Source: Phalacrocorax aristotelis
Lineage: Eukaryota; Chordata; Aves; Suliformes; Phalacrocoracidae
Reading direction: 5' to 3'
DNA: 64,000 nt
NCBI RefSeq assembly: GCF_949628215.1
Contig: NC_134278.1
Coordinates: 38,892,115-38,956,114 of the forward strand
In this document: one piece after another, positions 20,586-33,943 of the stretch
Position numbering within the stretch: the first letter of the stretch is position 1
Layout of the letters: every line of letters starts with the position of its first letter
Position numbers and translations under genes: made by a program
Notes under the pieces: model-generated
What the model was told of the DNA's origin: nothing
What the model saw: only the letters and a program-made list of their open reading frames with translations
Databases searched by the model: none

Positions 20586-22659
20586 CGCCCCAGTCATAAA
20601 AGGTAAGTAATGAAACAGTTAATTCAGGTGAACTCCATTTGGATATATATTTATTTTTCATGTAGTCAGACTTCAGAAACAGTTTACTACCGCGTTTTAA
20701 GTAGAAACTGACTTGTCCTTGTCTTCCTAAAATGAGAATTTATTTCTGTTTGTTACTTTCAAAAACTAATGGAAACAAAATCATAACTGTGTGTTAGGAT
20801 AAATGTATCCCTGTGTTGTAAGAATGGCAACAGACCTTTTCAGCTCAAAAAAAACCCAAACAAACCCCAAAACCCAAAACAAAGAAACAAGAAAAAGTGG
20901 TGTCTCTTGTCACCTGTAGAAGCCTTGAGGCCTGGAACGTTTTAGCATTAGATGGGATTAGTAGGGATTTATTTGTCCGAGTCTGCTGCTAGCGATTGCT
21001 TTCCTTGCTAGTGTTTATAACCTCCTGTGAATTTTGCCATGCAGTTGTGTCACCCTTGCAGAGTATCTCTGAGCAAGATGAATTTTAGAGTGACTCTTAA
21101 GCAGCCATATCCAGGACCTCGCAATATTTGAACTGCAAAACTAATTCATAATGGGTCAAAGGAAGGATGTTCAGCACTTCTATCTGCAGTCAAAGGTGGT
21201 TATTCCAAAAGAGGACTGCATCGCACAATAAAGCTATAGTTACAAGAATATAAATAAAGCCTCTGTAAGTTACAGAATTATTTTGTTATGGCTGTGTTAT
21301 GTGATACAGGTATTTTTCCAAACGTTAGCTCACATTCCAACAAATTACTAGTGAGCACCAAACAGTGTTAAGGTGTTTCTGACGGAAAATACAGTGGCTT
21401 TTCCCTTCTGGCAGGCACCTAGTTCTGTTTCTGTGTGGCACAGTTTTAAGATTCCTACTCAAGATTTTTCCTAAGTACCTGTGCTTATGGTTACTTCCCA
21501 CCCCCCCCATACTCTCTAGTTTAATCAATTAATTTGAAACTTACTGGTAACTTCTTGTGTCTTTCAGATCTCCCCAGATGTACTATGGATATATGAAAAG
21601 CTCTGCTTGAAATAGTGCTAGAAAAAAAGACTAGAAGGAACATTGGTCACCTGGTGTACCGTAAAATCTCAACCTAGTGTTAAAAAGCTCCAGTAAATCA
21701 GACTTCACAACCTGGTTTGGCAAGAAAACAGTGAAGAGAGATAAGTATAGGAAAGAAAAAGTTTCCCTGTTGCTGAAGTAGTTAATTAAGATGACTGACT
21801 CAGTTTAAATATTTAAGAATGGAAATGTCCCTGTGTCAGGCTGGGACTGGTGAGATGATCTGGACCCTGTTGAACCATTGTGTGAAACACTGTGGGGTCT
21901 GGGATCTCCATATCCTGCAGTCCTGCTGTGGCACTGGGGAGAGGTTACCTTCAGGACTACTGGTTTGGAAGAGAGAGGGAACTCCTACATCCTTATGAAA
22001 CCGTAAGGATGGTGGTGCTTGTATTTCATGTCTGACTTCCTCCATCGAGACCTGTAGTCAGTCTGTTACCAGCTGACAGTAACTGTTGTGTGCTCACTGT
22101 GGGTCACAGCAGAGACCTCGCCAGCCCTGAATCAACTGCAAGCTTTACTTCATATGTTTTACCGATGGCAATTACCTTTATACTTCTCAGCACAATGTTT
22201 GCTTTTTTTGCAATAGTGCAACACCATTAACTCATGCTGGGTTTGCAATCCAGTATAACCCCGCGTCCTTTCCTGTGGACATGCAGGCTGAATGAGTTGG
22301 CAAGTCAAATTTGGCAGAGGCACAAGGTTAGTTTTAAAAAAGGCGAATTGTTTAATGATTCAAAAATAGAACCGAAGCATTTTTGAAGTCTCTGTCATGT
22401 AAACATTTTGCAGTAGTGTTAGCAATTCAGACTTGTGCTTGATAATTTGAAAATTAGTTTTTTGATCACTGGGAAGCATGTTTTTAGTTAAGCTGAAGGA
22501 GAAGCAAAAGTTAAACAGCACAAGCAGTACAAGGCTATTGTTTAATTTTAATTTTGATAAATTTTGATAATACAAAACTGTTGTTTGTAACACAAAGCTG
22601 GTGGGTTTTTAAATTTTACTTTAAGCTAGATAATGCATTCCTGAAGTTAAGAGAATGGT

Positions 22660-23160
22660 AGTTTTGAAATGCCCTGAGTGCCAGCACTCCAAGGGCACCA
22701 CCAGCCCTGCCTGTCCCTGCCCTGCCCCAGGGCTCCCCCAGCCCTGCCCACGGCCCAGGACCCCATTTCAGCCCCCCAGGACCATCGTCAGTCCCTGCCC
22801 CGGCAATGCTGCACCAGGGCTGGTCCCTAGCTCCCCACAGCCCTGCCTGTGCCTGGCCATGGGTCCCGCTGGACCCTGCCCACCCACAGGCTGGCCTCGT
22901 CACTATGGACTCACTGGGCGATCACGGGTCTATCTGACCCCAGTGTCGTTCAGCAGGCAACCTGAGCCTGCTTCATCTTCCCAGCTGCACCTCAGACCAG
23001 CTGCAGTGGATCTGGATGGGGGGCTGCCCCCAGCTGCCCCCAGCCTGCCCTCCTCCATCTCTGGGGGTGGTGGGATGGGTCCTGGCTGGTAAGACCCCAC
23101 CGTGCCAGCCCACATGGGGAGCCCCCAGGCCCACCAACCCCTGCCATGCCCTGGCATAGC
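22660..23160. repeat. GC-rich, CpG-poor low-complexity block
   Basis: An abrupt C-rich block full of short CCAGCCCTGCC-like and GCCCCCAG-like words. It is poor in CpG, unlike the two promoter islands, and abuts the CR1 copy to its right. It may be diverged repeat sequence. Open frames here are composition artefacts. Confidence 0.55.
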
Positions 23161-23164
23161 GGGC

Positions 23165-23480
23165 AGTTACTGAGAAGGCAGAGCCAGGCTCTTCACAGAC
23201 ATGAGGAGTGCGATGCCAAGAGGCAGCAGTACCAAGGTGCACCTGGAGAACGTCCAGTTGGGCTTAAGGACAACATTTTCCAGCAGAAGGGTGGGGAGCA
23301 GCAGCACAGGCTGCCTAGAGAGGTCGAGGAGTTTCATGCCTGCAGATTTTCAAAACTTGACAAGACAAGGCCCTGAGCAACCCAGTCTGGCTTTGAAGTG
23401 CACCTTGTTTTGAACAGGAGATTGGGTTGGATGACCTTCAGACACCCTTTCCAACCTGGACTGTTATGTGATTCTGTGGG
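23165..23480 (+). repeat. CR1 LINE 3' end
   Basis: The stretch contains CCTAGAGAGGTCGAGGAGTT and later GGTTGGATGACCTTCAGACA, then CCAACCTGGACTGTTATG and TGATTCTG. It is a 5'-truncated CR1 in plus orientation. Confidence 0.85.
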
Positions 23481-26400
23481 TAGGACACTGCTGAGAAAGA
23501 CAAATTCTCTGAACATGCAGGCATTTCTACAGGAATTTCATCTCAGCCACAAAAGGCTATTCTTTCTCATGAATTCACCAACTTTCTGTAATCTTGCCTC
23601 TCTATTTCTGTCTCTTTTTCTACTTATACATCTGTTTGGGATTTTTACCCAGAAACGTCTTCGTACCCCTCACACTTTACCCCTTTCTTGCGAGGATTTT
23701 GTCCTACGTGCCTTAAATCTAAATAAACTGTTTAACTTCAGCAACTGGTGGTAAGTATCTTAAGATATTTTGGAATCTGCTGCCAGATTCATAGAAATAC
23801 TAAAATTATTTCGGTATAACATATATATAAAATATATATTCTGATAATAAAACAGTAATAATGCCTGTTGCAATTTTTATTCATTGACATTGCGTTGTCC
23901 AGACATTGCAGGGAAAAAGCTGTACCTGGCCAACACATGTCATTGGATGTGTTGAAACATTGTGAGCGAATATCCACATGTACGTGGTACCATTAGCAAC
24001 TTCCACCAGCTCTCAAGACCACTGTAAAGTAGGGAGAAAGACACACAGAAGTAGTTGGATGCCTATGTAGCCGTTCATTTGTGCTGCACAGTATGCCTGG
24101 AGTAGAATGAGAATCAAATTCTTCCATATCCCGGTGTTACTGTTTTGACTTGTAGACCACGTCCTTATTACAGTAAATTTACCAGAAGGCAAATAAAATA
24201 GATATGCTGCGGGGAAGCATGTTCTCAGAAGATATTTTGTCCCAATTTACGATTCAGTTAGATGAAATAGTGCTCAAAGTAAGCATCCAAACTTTTTTCA
24301 GTATTTTTCCAAACAGTGCAGCGATTCCTAAGAATTTTCCCATTCTATTGAAAAAAATATATAATTCAAACTGTAGAGGCCTAACTATTTACTGCTTTAG
24401 TTGTCACTTAATTACACAAGAACAGATCTAATGTGAGCAGTAATGGATTTGCAAAGCTGATCTAAAAGGATTCTATTTTGAATATAGAGGCACTCTGGAG
24501 CAACTTAAATGACCTACATAAAAGCATGGAAAATACCTTCTCTTCAAACGATACAAAATGTTTGAAGCAAATCTTCCTTGAAATATCCTTTTTAAATTAA
24601 TTTCCTGAATTGGCTGGTGATGAGGAATGTAAAATATTTCTAGATTCCCAAGCCTGCTTATCTGAAAGACAGGAGATCTTGATAGGGCTATCTTTTCATC
24701 ACTAATGCAAATGCCTTCATTTAACACTACACATGGTTTTAGCAATTTAGATGTGCACACATATTTCCATCTCAGATATTTTAGAGATGTGGAAGAATGT
24801 TTCAGATTACTAGAATTAAAATTTTTAGACTGTTTGGTTAAGTGTCCCAGAACAAATTTTTCTTGGCTTTATTTTAGTTGCACTAACAATGAATTCGGAG
24901 CTGAGGATTATTCAACGCCAAAATGAAATTACTATGACTTTATGGTATGATTTGTATCTTAATACTGGGAGTTCACTGTCTTGCTAGGAATAATAGGATT
25001 TTAAAAAAGGCCCCAAACCGCATTTTTACTTAAATTACTGTATCAGATGTATGTTCCAGCAATAAGAGTGGTAACTCTGCAAGACTCCTTCCATTGTTTA
25101 TAAAAATGGGCTGAACGCTTTCAGCTCTGCCAGTTACAGACATTATTCCAAACAACTTCAGCACCTTTAGGGCAATTTTGGAATACTATTAGTGAGTGCA
25201 TTTCCATTGTTTGCTTCCATTTGCACCATGGTTATGTCTGGCACAGTAATTTTAATGGTTTAGTAACTGACAAAACATGCTCAGAAATTTTCCTCTTTTA
25301 ACTACTTTCTCTCTCATACAAGGGCAGACGATCTGGGGAGCCTGTAAATGGCTTTTTTCTTTTCCACGTGCTAATTAGCATAAATATTTTGGAGATTGTC
25401 CCACAAACTCCATTTTGTTTTCCAAATCATTAGCAATGTTAAAAACAAACCTTCTGACAAAAACGTTGGCAGAAGCTCAAGCACAATTCCTAGTTCATCA
25501 GAAACTCTTGCTTACCCAAAGGGATCTGTGTGGGGTCCATTACATGCAGCTCACTTGCCAAAGCACAGGAGGTTTAGCGCACGAGATTCCAGCCATGCTC
25601 AGGTTTTTTTACACACAAATCATTTAGACAAGACCGATTAAAAGTTAAAATCAGCTAAATCAGCAGGAAAGAAGAATGAAGCAAAAGTTTTTGAGATAAT
25701 GAATTGCTACCACTCTGCTTTAACAGGAGTCTGCAGACTAGGTACAAGGAATCGCGGGCACCGATGGCTGTGATGCCTGGTTTGTAAATAACTGTAAAAG
25801 GCCTAGGCAGCTTCACTGTGAGCACAAAACAGAAGGGAAAAATAGCGTTGTTCACCATTTTACCTAGCTTAGCACCTGAAAGAGAACACTTGAGTAAGAG
25901 CTCGTGAGTAGTCCCCAGAGATGATTCTTTTCAGTTCACTAGCGGATAAAGAAGAGCATTTCTCTCCAACCACTTTTGAGGGCATTCTCAACCTTGTGAT
26001 TACTCAGGTTGTAGCAGTCAATGTTCCATTAATTTATTCACTGGTAGATCTGTTCACCTCATCATCCAAAGAGCCGTGCTATACAGCTCTGTAAAGACCC
26101 TCAGATGTCTGGATACTGTAGCTTTTATGCAGTGGTTATGCATACTCTAAATGTTTAATATGGAGCTAATAAGCGTCTAACAAAGACAAACAAAGCTGTA
26201 TTCCTACACAGATAACAATAACTCACCTTATCAAAAATCCAAAAGGATGCCGTATTTCTAAGATGGTATTTTGAAGATGAACTGATCTGGTCATTTTTAG
26301 TTTTGACAATATTTTCCAAATAGAGTTATGTCCTCTGAAAACGTTAAGATTATTTCTTCTGAAACTTAGTTTGTAAAAATGTCTAATATTATTTTCTGTC

Positions 26401-27600
26401 ATGCCAAAGAAAGGAAACAACAGAGACTTTGTTTAAGCAGCAAATTTTCTGATTTAAAGTGGTCATGCACAAGATAATTCACCATTACTGTGGATTTTCA
26501 GTTACAGGGCAACGATGACAGGGTTCAGAAATAATGTGGCGTTGTTGCCTGTGCATAGCAATTAGTTAGTGGCCTAGTTCAGATGACAGTTTGAGTGTTT
26601 TATAAAATGTCCAAAGAATAGCCGTCCCAGTTAACACAATTAACTGCAAGGGACAGTTGAAGGGCACAGTTTATTTATTTCAGGAAACATTACTCAAAAA
26701 TTAAATAAATTTGTGCTATAAACAAGCTCTAGGGAGAAATATGAGTAAATGGGAAATTCTAGGTAGAGTACATGGTGTGGGCTGTTAAAAACATCACTAT
26801 ACAGCATTAAGTATCTTACCTGGCAAATAATCGGGTGTCGTCTTGCTTAAGTTTGTGACCTGTTTTATTGATTCATACTTGTGAGAAGCAAGAAGAGATT
26901 TCCTGAAGAAAAACATTACTCAAAACATGCTTAAGAGTGCTTATGTAAAACAAAAACAAAAATTTTAAAATTCCTAAAATGGTTTAATCCTATCAGGAGA
27001 GAATAGTATGTCTAAATAAAGCTACATACCACTACTTGTTACTCTGCCCTACCATTACTGCTTGTAGAGTCCTTATAACTCTTTACGGAATGTTCACACC
27101 ATGGATTTCCCATGTGTCATTACTCAAAACCTCTAAATCTCCATTATAGACAGAATGTTATTTGTTTTCAGTAAATCCCACCACCTCTATACAGCCCACG
27201 CAGTCTGTGCTGCAACATGCCTCCAAAGGAAGGCACTGCTAGGGGAAAGAGAACAGCAGAGGTACTTCTGAAACACAGTACCTTTAAGATGACCCTTTAA
27301 GCTCCCACACTATTATATGGCAACTTTAAAGGATCTTATTATCCTCCATCACTCTGTTGCCAGAATGTGAGCACAGAAAGCATCTTTTCATGATTAACTG
27401 CCTGGTCTCAGCCTAGCTGTGCCCGTAATATCAGGTCTACAGCCACAGAACCACAGCATGCAAAACCACTTGTAGTTAGCCTTGCATAGGTGTAGGGCTC
27501 AGTGTGCCACAATCATGTGGACAATATTAACCATGGGGATCAGTATCCAAATTATTCTGTGGGCAGTAATATCTTACATACAGTTCGGCTAATGTACAAG
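23481..27600. other. Intergenic, no feature recognised
   Basis: AT-rich unique-looking DNA with a TA-rich stretch at 23819-23838. No gene, RNA gene or repeat family was recognised. Confidence 0.5.
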
Positions 27601-27609
27601 TGTAAATTA

Positions 27610-28330
27610 TGAGAACTGTCATACTTGGTCTGACTACAATACCCTGTTTTTAAGAGCAACAGGTAGCAGTTTCTTTGGGAAAGATCATAAGAAACATAGC
27701 ATTCCTTGGCGTCCCCTCTCAGTTCATGGCAATAACTTGCAGGGACTAGGGACTTCCTGAGCTAGACTTTACAAGCAGATCACCACATTTAATAGGCATG
27801 GATTTGTCTGATTCTGTTTTGAACCCCTATGCTTTGGTTTATACAATATCCCGGTGAGATGTGTTTCATAATCAACAGTGTATTGTTTCAAAATATATGG
27901 TGGTGCCTGTTCTCAGCTCTATCTGATAATTGGATGACCCCTACTTTTGTAGTATGAGAAATAAGTAATCATTACCTATTTATACACTTCACAACCATCA
28001 AAATATAGAGAACTGTGTTTTCTCCCACTACAGTAGTTTCTTTTCCAAACTGAAGTCTTAAACTATTTAAATCTTTCTTCTGTACCTCTGCCCACCCTTT
28101 ATACTTTTCCTAGTTTTTGCTAAAACTCTTTGGAGTTGAGATGGCTACTAATGCAGACAGTGTCCAAGATGCAAGTGTACTACATATGACTTTATACAAC
28201 ATCACGGCCATAGTCTGTCTTTCATTTTCAGTTTCTGTGTATAAATAGTTTCTGAAACTATTCACTTTTTTTACTGCCTCTAAAATTCTGTCCCAATTTT
28301 CAGAGAATTATCTACAATGACTCAGTGGAC
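27610..28330 (-). repeat. Ancient CR1 relic, antisense
   Basis: A weak but long resemblance to the reverse complement of old CR1-L-type elements runs through this interval. Signposts are GGTCTGACTACAATACCCTG (27630s), GACTTCCTGAGCTAGA (27750s), TTTTGAACCCCTATGCTTT (27820s), TTTTCCAAACTGAAGTCTTA (28040s) and GTCCAAGATGCAAG (28160s). They appear in the order expected for the family. The copy is highly diverged. Confidence 0.65.
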
Positions 28331-31300
28331 TCTTTCCTAAATTGTCTTAACTAAATTAGAGTAATCCATTTTGTGTGTGCAATATTTGGATTAAATATAA
28401 TCTGCTGTTTTGTTACCCACTCGCTTGGTATTGCAAGGACTTTTGAAACTGCATCTCATTCCGCTTCCCACCTGCAGCTGTGGGCACACAGTCAGACTTT
28501 CTTTTGCCAAGGTCTCTGACATAAGGACATAGCTTCACAAGTCAGAAAAGACAAGACTTTCTCAAAATCCTGATATCATGGATCTTTTCTGTAGTTCTTG
28601 GAATGGTTCTCATGAGCTTGCCCTGATGGTAAACAGATGCTGCAGGTGACATTATTTGTGGTAACTGAACTATGGGTACAAGCATTATCCCTATTATTCC
28701 CTACCAAGTGTGAGCTCCCCATTCTCTGCAAGCCAGAACTTGTCCTATTTCTGATGCCCATAATCTTTGGTCAAACCACAAAACCTCCATTGCCGCAAGT
28801 GTTTTAATGGTTGATTGGCCAACACTAATCAGGACTGCAGGAGACGTATACAGTTTGCATGTAGCTATACTTTGGAGCACAGTGACAACTTACCTCTGCA
28901 TTAATCAGCTGCTCAGACGCTTATGAATAACCTAGTCATTTAAAGTCAGCATAACAGTGATCCTACTGTATTACATTAATTCTGTTGTATTAGAAGCACT
29001 GGTCTCAGAGGGGCAGTTAAGAATTTACTGCAACTATTCAGCATGCCATCAAGAAAGAGTTACCACTTTCAAACTCTGTATGTTGTCATCTTACTAGGTG
29101 CTTATTGCACCATAAATTTATAAGGAGGAATAGATCACAACCATTTACTAGTTATACCCTAGTAGCAACTGAAAGAAGCAAATAGAAAACTCATCATGAA
29201 GGGGTTTGACAAATACCTTCACATACATCTGCATGAAGGCTGAGGAAGGGCAACAGACTTCTTGCAATGCAGACCAGTCCCCAAGTAAGTCCAGTTAGTG
29301 TGGCACAATAAATGGAGGCTATGTTCCCCAAAATTATAGTGTAGCTGAGGTGCCATGGGTATAAGGTTTAGTAGGTACTTATCCTTGGCAATGCAGTGTC
29401 CAGGTGGTGGATTTGGACATGAGGAAACCGAGAAAGGATATAGGTGGTACTATTAACATATGCTAAAGAGAAATGTCTATATTCTTCATCACATGAAGTA
29501 GTGCTTCTCCATCATAAGGTGACAGATCTTGCCTCCTAAAACAGGCATCTAATGGCTGTGGGCTTTTTTTCCTTTTGTTGCCAGAATAATTGTTAATAAA
29601 AATAAAATAATTACTTCCAGTGCAGGAGTCACCAAATTTAATCTTTTTTTCACTATGTGACGGAGATGATACAACATTAACTAGTGAAATTTAGGTGGAC
29701 TGGAAAGGAGTTTTGCAGGAGGCAGGAGGTCATGGGCCACACAGTGCATCCATAAAATAGATAACCGAGCAGGCAGCATCTCTCTCTGTAATTCTTATTC
29801 TCGTAGCTGACTATAGATTTTTCCTTGTGATGGAGTTATACTAAATACTTGCTTTGTCTTCTCTGATCATGTGTGCCTCAAAAATGAGCTAATTTGATTT
29901 CTTTCCTGCTAGAAGGACATTTTATGGTTGGGTCAGGAACAGACGCTGTCAGAAACATAATCTTAATCTCAGAGGAGCACTACTATAATTACTGTGTCCT
30001 AATGAGCATGAGTGCAAAGATGCAATGAGAGCACATGCTTTAGTAACACGTAGCCTTTGCACAACATTTAATCTGCAGTTTATTTGGTAAAGACCAAGTG
30101 AATAATCTTCATGTTACCTGTCTGGAAACGCTATGCTGAGTAAGTGCCCATCACACAAAGTGCTGAGCACCTGAATTTCTTTTGGTTTCCAGAATGAGCC
30201 AACGACTTTTCTAGAACTATGCCTTTAAATGATTTAGCAGCTTTCATTGGGAATATTTTAATGACTATTCACTTATTATTTAATATGCTGTGGCACATAG
30301 GACACTGATCTAGAGTCAGGGTTTGCTAGTGTATGCTAAAAAACATAGTCCCTGTCTCCCTGAGTTTTAAAACTGAGGCCCTGATCCAGCAAACATTTGT
30401 GTGAGTATTATATTTTTATACGTGTGAGAGGTTCCCATTAAACTTCCACTGGGAAAAATTTACAGAAAGACCACACCTGCTGAGCTTCAGCCTTCTGGCA
30501 AGTGCACTATAGAGGCCTAATGGGAATTCACGGAGAAGAAAAGTTGCCTGCATTTAAAAAGGGTGTGAACCTTCCAAGCTCTTAGGGTATGTGCAAGTTT
30601 ATATTTGGATAACCCAACAGCTATGCATATAAATTGTCAGGGAGAATTAATGAATGGTGCATGTGCAGTATATCAAACGTCTTGGTGTCTCAACCAATAT
30701 TTTCATATGCACCAAAGTGCACATTCCTTACTGAGGGTTATATATGATGAGACGTGGTTAAAGTTTAAAAAGCCACATTATTTGAATGTATCTGTATGCA
30801 GAAACCAGTGACCCACTTTCTTTAATAAACTGGAAGCACTTTTTGTGTTCACCCATGGATTTCTAAAGAATGTAAAGGGGTTTGTGATGAAGCAATCCGG
30901 AGACAGTTTATATTAGAATTTAATTTTGAAGTTTAAAAGAAATAAAATGGAATTGCTACCTCAGCCATGGGTTCAGTTTCTAATGTGTTTCCCCCAGCTA
31001 CATTTTTTTTTTTCATGGAACCTACTTTAATGTGTTTTTAAGAGGCTGTGTCACATTTTATATATGAAAAACACTATGAATGAAGTATATACCCTTTATC
31101 TTGTTCATGGATTCCATGCTACAACTGTGAATCTCATATTTCTTCTCTATTATTTACTTCTGATGACTGATATTAATCTCTTCATACTGTCTTTGGCATG
31201 GTAGGTATTATTTATGTCCTAAAGCTGTTAGCAGTTTTCTTAATCAGACCTGAATGCTCTACAGCTCTTGCCAGCCTTGCAGTGGCTCAGTCCTCCCTTT

Positions 31301-33938
31301 CCCTTCCCACCCCAAGCTCCTTAACTGGTCTATTATTTTATTTGGGGTAAAGGTACAGCATGTCTCAGATTTAGCTTCTGAATCTTCTCCTTTACATCTG
31401 TAGGTGGCATTTGTACCAATTTGTAGCATGATGAGCCTTCCCTGTAGTTTCTAAAAATTCGATATCTCAAAATAATTTCTCTCAAATGGCGATCCAGGTT
31501 CCTGGGCACCATAGATTTCATTCAAGATATGTTAAAAAGACTCTGCATGAAATGAAGACTTTAAAACTGCCTTTATATTCAGCATTTTATTTTCCCCCTG
31601 TTAACTGAGCAGCCTGCTCATTTCTAAGAGCAATGATTCCATCTCCTGTGGAGGCTGCCTCACTACGAACTCCCTCCTGCCAGGTGCTGAGAGCTCTGGC
31701 CCTCATTCATCAAAGTCGTTAGATAGCTGCTGGACTAACATCAGTGTCTAGCACTTTTCAGGATAAAGCTTTGCTCCAAGAAGGATTGTTCTTTCTTTTC
31801 TCCTGTCAGAGGATGGGTCCTAAATAAAGAAATTAATCTATTCTTCCTGGTTTGGTTGTCTGGCAGGAGAGAGACTATTACGCTAGACTGGAGGACCCTA
31901 AAATTAGCTCAATTTACAATATCCCATCTGCTTTGCCCCGTAATTACGCTAAGATTATGATAAGCTGTATATATCTGTGTAAAAGTTAAATTAACAACAA
32001 AAATAAATTAATAGCTAAAATAATCTAACACATTTTAACTTTATTATTATTTCATCAAGCAATAATGAACTGGGAATTTGGCCCAGTGTATTAAAAACAT
32101 CACTAATAAATCCTACATTATTTTTTAACGAAGAACATAGAAGTATGTGGACTGCACAGAAAAACAGTGAGAAAATTGATTCATGTATATGGTTCCTAGC
32201 ATAACAATAAAAAGAAAACCTTTTCTTGGAAGACAGTACAACTTTGAGTTAGGATTTGCACAGCAACTTGATCCGTGAACTGAGAGGAGAACGGTAAACA
32301 ATTTCAAATGTACGGAGGGTATGTTCTTCAGGAAAGGAAAAGTTCTAGATCGTCTAACTGGCATTCATATTTGCAATGCATTTTAGTGTGAAAAAGGAAA
32401 ATAAGTTTTAAATGTGGCCTTTTTTTAAACAATAATATATAAGGCCCCACCTTACATAATACATAAGGCTTGCTTCACTTCAGCCAATTGAAGTAAAGGT
32501 TTAAAGCCTGAGCCATTTCAGGCAAGCTGTGAAGAGGAAGAGGACCCTCTTATCTGTGCTCTATTCTCCTCTGGAGTCAGGGTCTCTAAGTGCTTTCTTA
32601 AGGAGGACCAGAAAACCTCGGCTTTCACTCCAGCACCCACTTCATTACTGTTGCTGCTCTCAAGAGAATGAATTTACTCGCCACGGCCACGCCATCTTGT
32701 AAATAGTTACTACAAGACAAACCACCTATGTCCTTTCTCAGGCCCCAAGAGAGGGAGTGAGCCATCCTGTTTATAACATCTAGAAGTGATCTATTTCCTT
32801 AAGTACACACTTATGTAAGTATATACTTAAATAAGGATGGACGCAAAGCAGCGTACAGTGGATGCACTGCCTATAGCAACTAAAGCCATGGTTTGATGCG
32901 CAGTGGGGCCGCCCCGAGTCACTTGCTTTCACAGAACCTCTGTGCTGCTGTAGCTGTTTGTGGAGGTGACACAGTAAACTGGATCAGCAGCTCAATTTGA
33001 TTAAAATTAACTATTTTCCACTGGATTTTTGCTAACTGAAGTAATTATCTGCACTTTGTATGACCCACACAGAACTATATACCAGCATGTGGAAGTGACG
33101 CAGAAAGGCTGGCGGGGGGTGGAATGCCAGCAGTAACTTAATTTGGTAGTGACACTGAGTTACCAGTGGAAACCTGCAAATTTGTTTTCAGTGTAAATGG
33201 AAAACAAATATTAAAAAGACCCTTTCTAGGTAGTAGAGCATTGTAGTTCCGACTCCGAGAAGTACTTGACCTTCTGCCAGAGAACGTGCCTGTGGATATG
33301 AGTGATTATTTAGTTACTGGCTGTCCCACTTCTTCATCTGCAAAGCCCTTGTCATACTGCATGTCGCAGATATGTTTCTTAAGTCTGTAAAGTACTTGCA
33401 TGAGGAAAGCCAGACAGTCAAGAGGAGCTGGAATGAAGAGCAAGAACATTCAAAAAGCACTGAAGTTATTAAGGCATAACATTGTGCTGTATATGGTTTT
33501 GTTTCTTAGGAAGTGACTTGCAGGTGGTTGCAAATATTATTTACTAGCTATTCTGCGGTGATGGCACTTGTTTCCTAACTAATTTCACTTTTCATTTCAG
33601 TTTTCCTGGACCACTTACATTTCCCAGTACACTATTAAGAAGTCCTATATTATCTGCATCCAATAACAAATGCAGTCTGCTAATGCAACACTTGCTATTT
33701 GTTTTTCAGATCTGCTGAGGTAGGGTGAGGCCAGCTGAGTATTTGGGGAGCCAGCTCTAAGGGCTGCACAAAATTACTTCGGTAAGTTTTTTGGTAACTA
33801 CTTGCTTCCCAAAACTTCCAACCCTGTAATCATGTTTGTACACATTGACCAGTTTTTCCTTTCAAGCTGAAATTAAGTGGGACAGCTCAGAGTCATATAG
33901 TTTAGTTTTGGTTATCCAGTTGGAAAATAAGATCCAGA
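28331..33938. other. Intergenic, mostly unannotated
   Basis: AT-rich DNA. Apart from the relic at 30375-30475 I recognise no gene or transposon. Confidence 0.45.
30375..30475 (+). repeat. Possible ancient amniote interspersed repeat
   Basis: The words CCCTGATCCAGCAAACATT and then ACGTGTGAG with CCCATTAAACTTCCACTGGG fit a pattern I have seen repeated in amniote genomes (CCTGATCC.GCAAA...ACGTGAGTAGTCCCATTGAAGTCAATGGG). I cannot name the family with confidence. Confidence 0.35.
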
Positions 33939-33943
33939 GCCAG
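33939..33943 (+). repeat. Left target-site duplication of LTR (GCCAG)
   Basis: GCCAG directly precedes the TG that opens the LTR, and the same five bases directly follow its closing CA at 35020-35024. Confidence 0.85.

Larger units (their letters stand above)
19431..22655. other. Upstream flank of ME1, no gene recognised
   Basis: Unique-looking AT-rich DNA right of the ME1 island. It contains a small hairpin (19835-19860), a 23-base A run and a DR3-like site, which are listed separately. No coding exon was recognised. Confidence 0.5.

Noticed and set aside
22655..23092. 145-codon proline-rich open frame
   Set aside because: It covers low-complexity C-rich sequence that runs to the edge of a CR1, and it has no recognisable domain.
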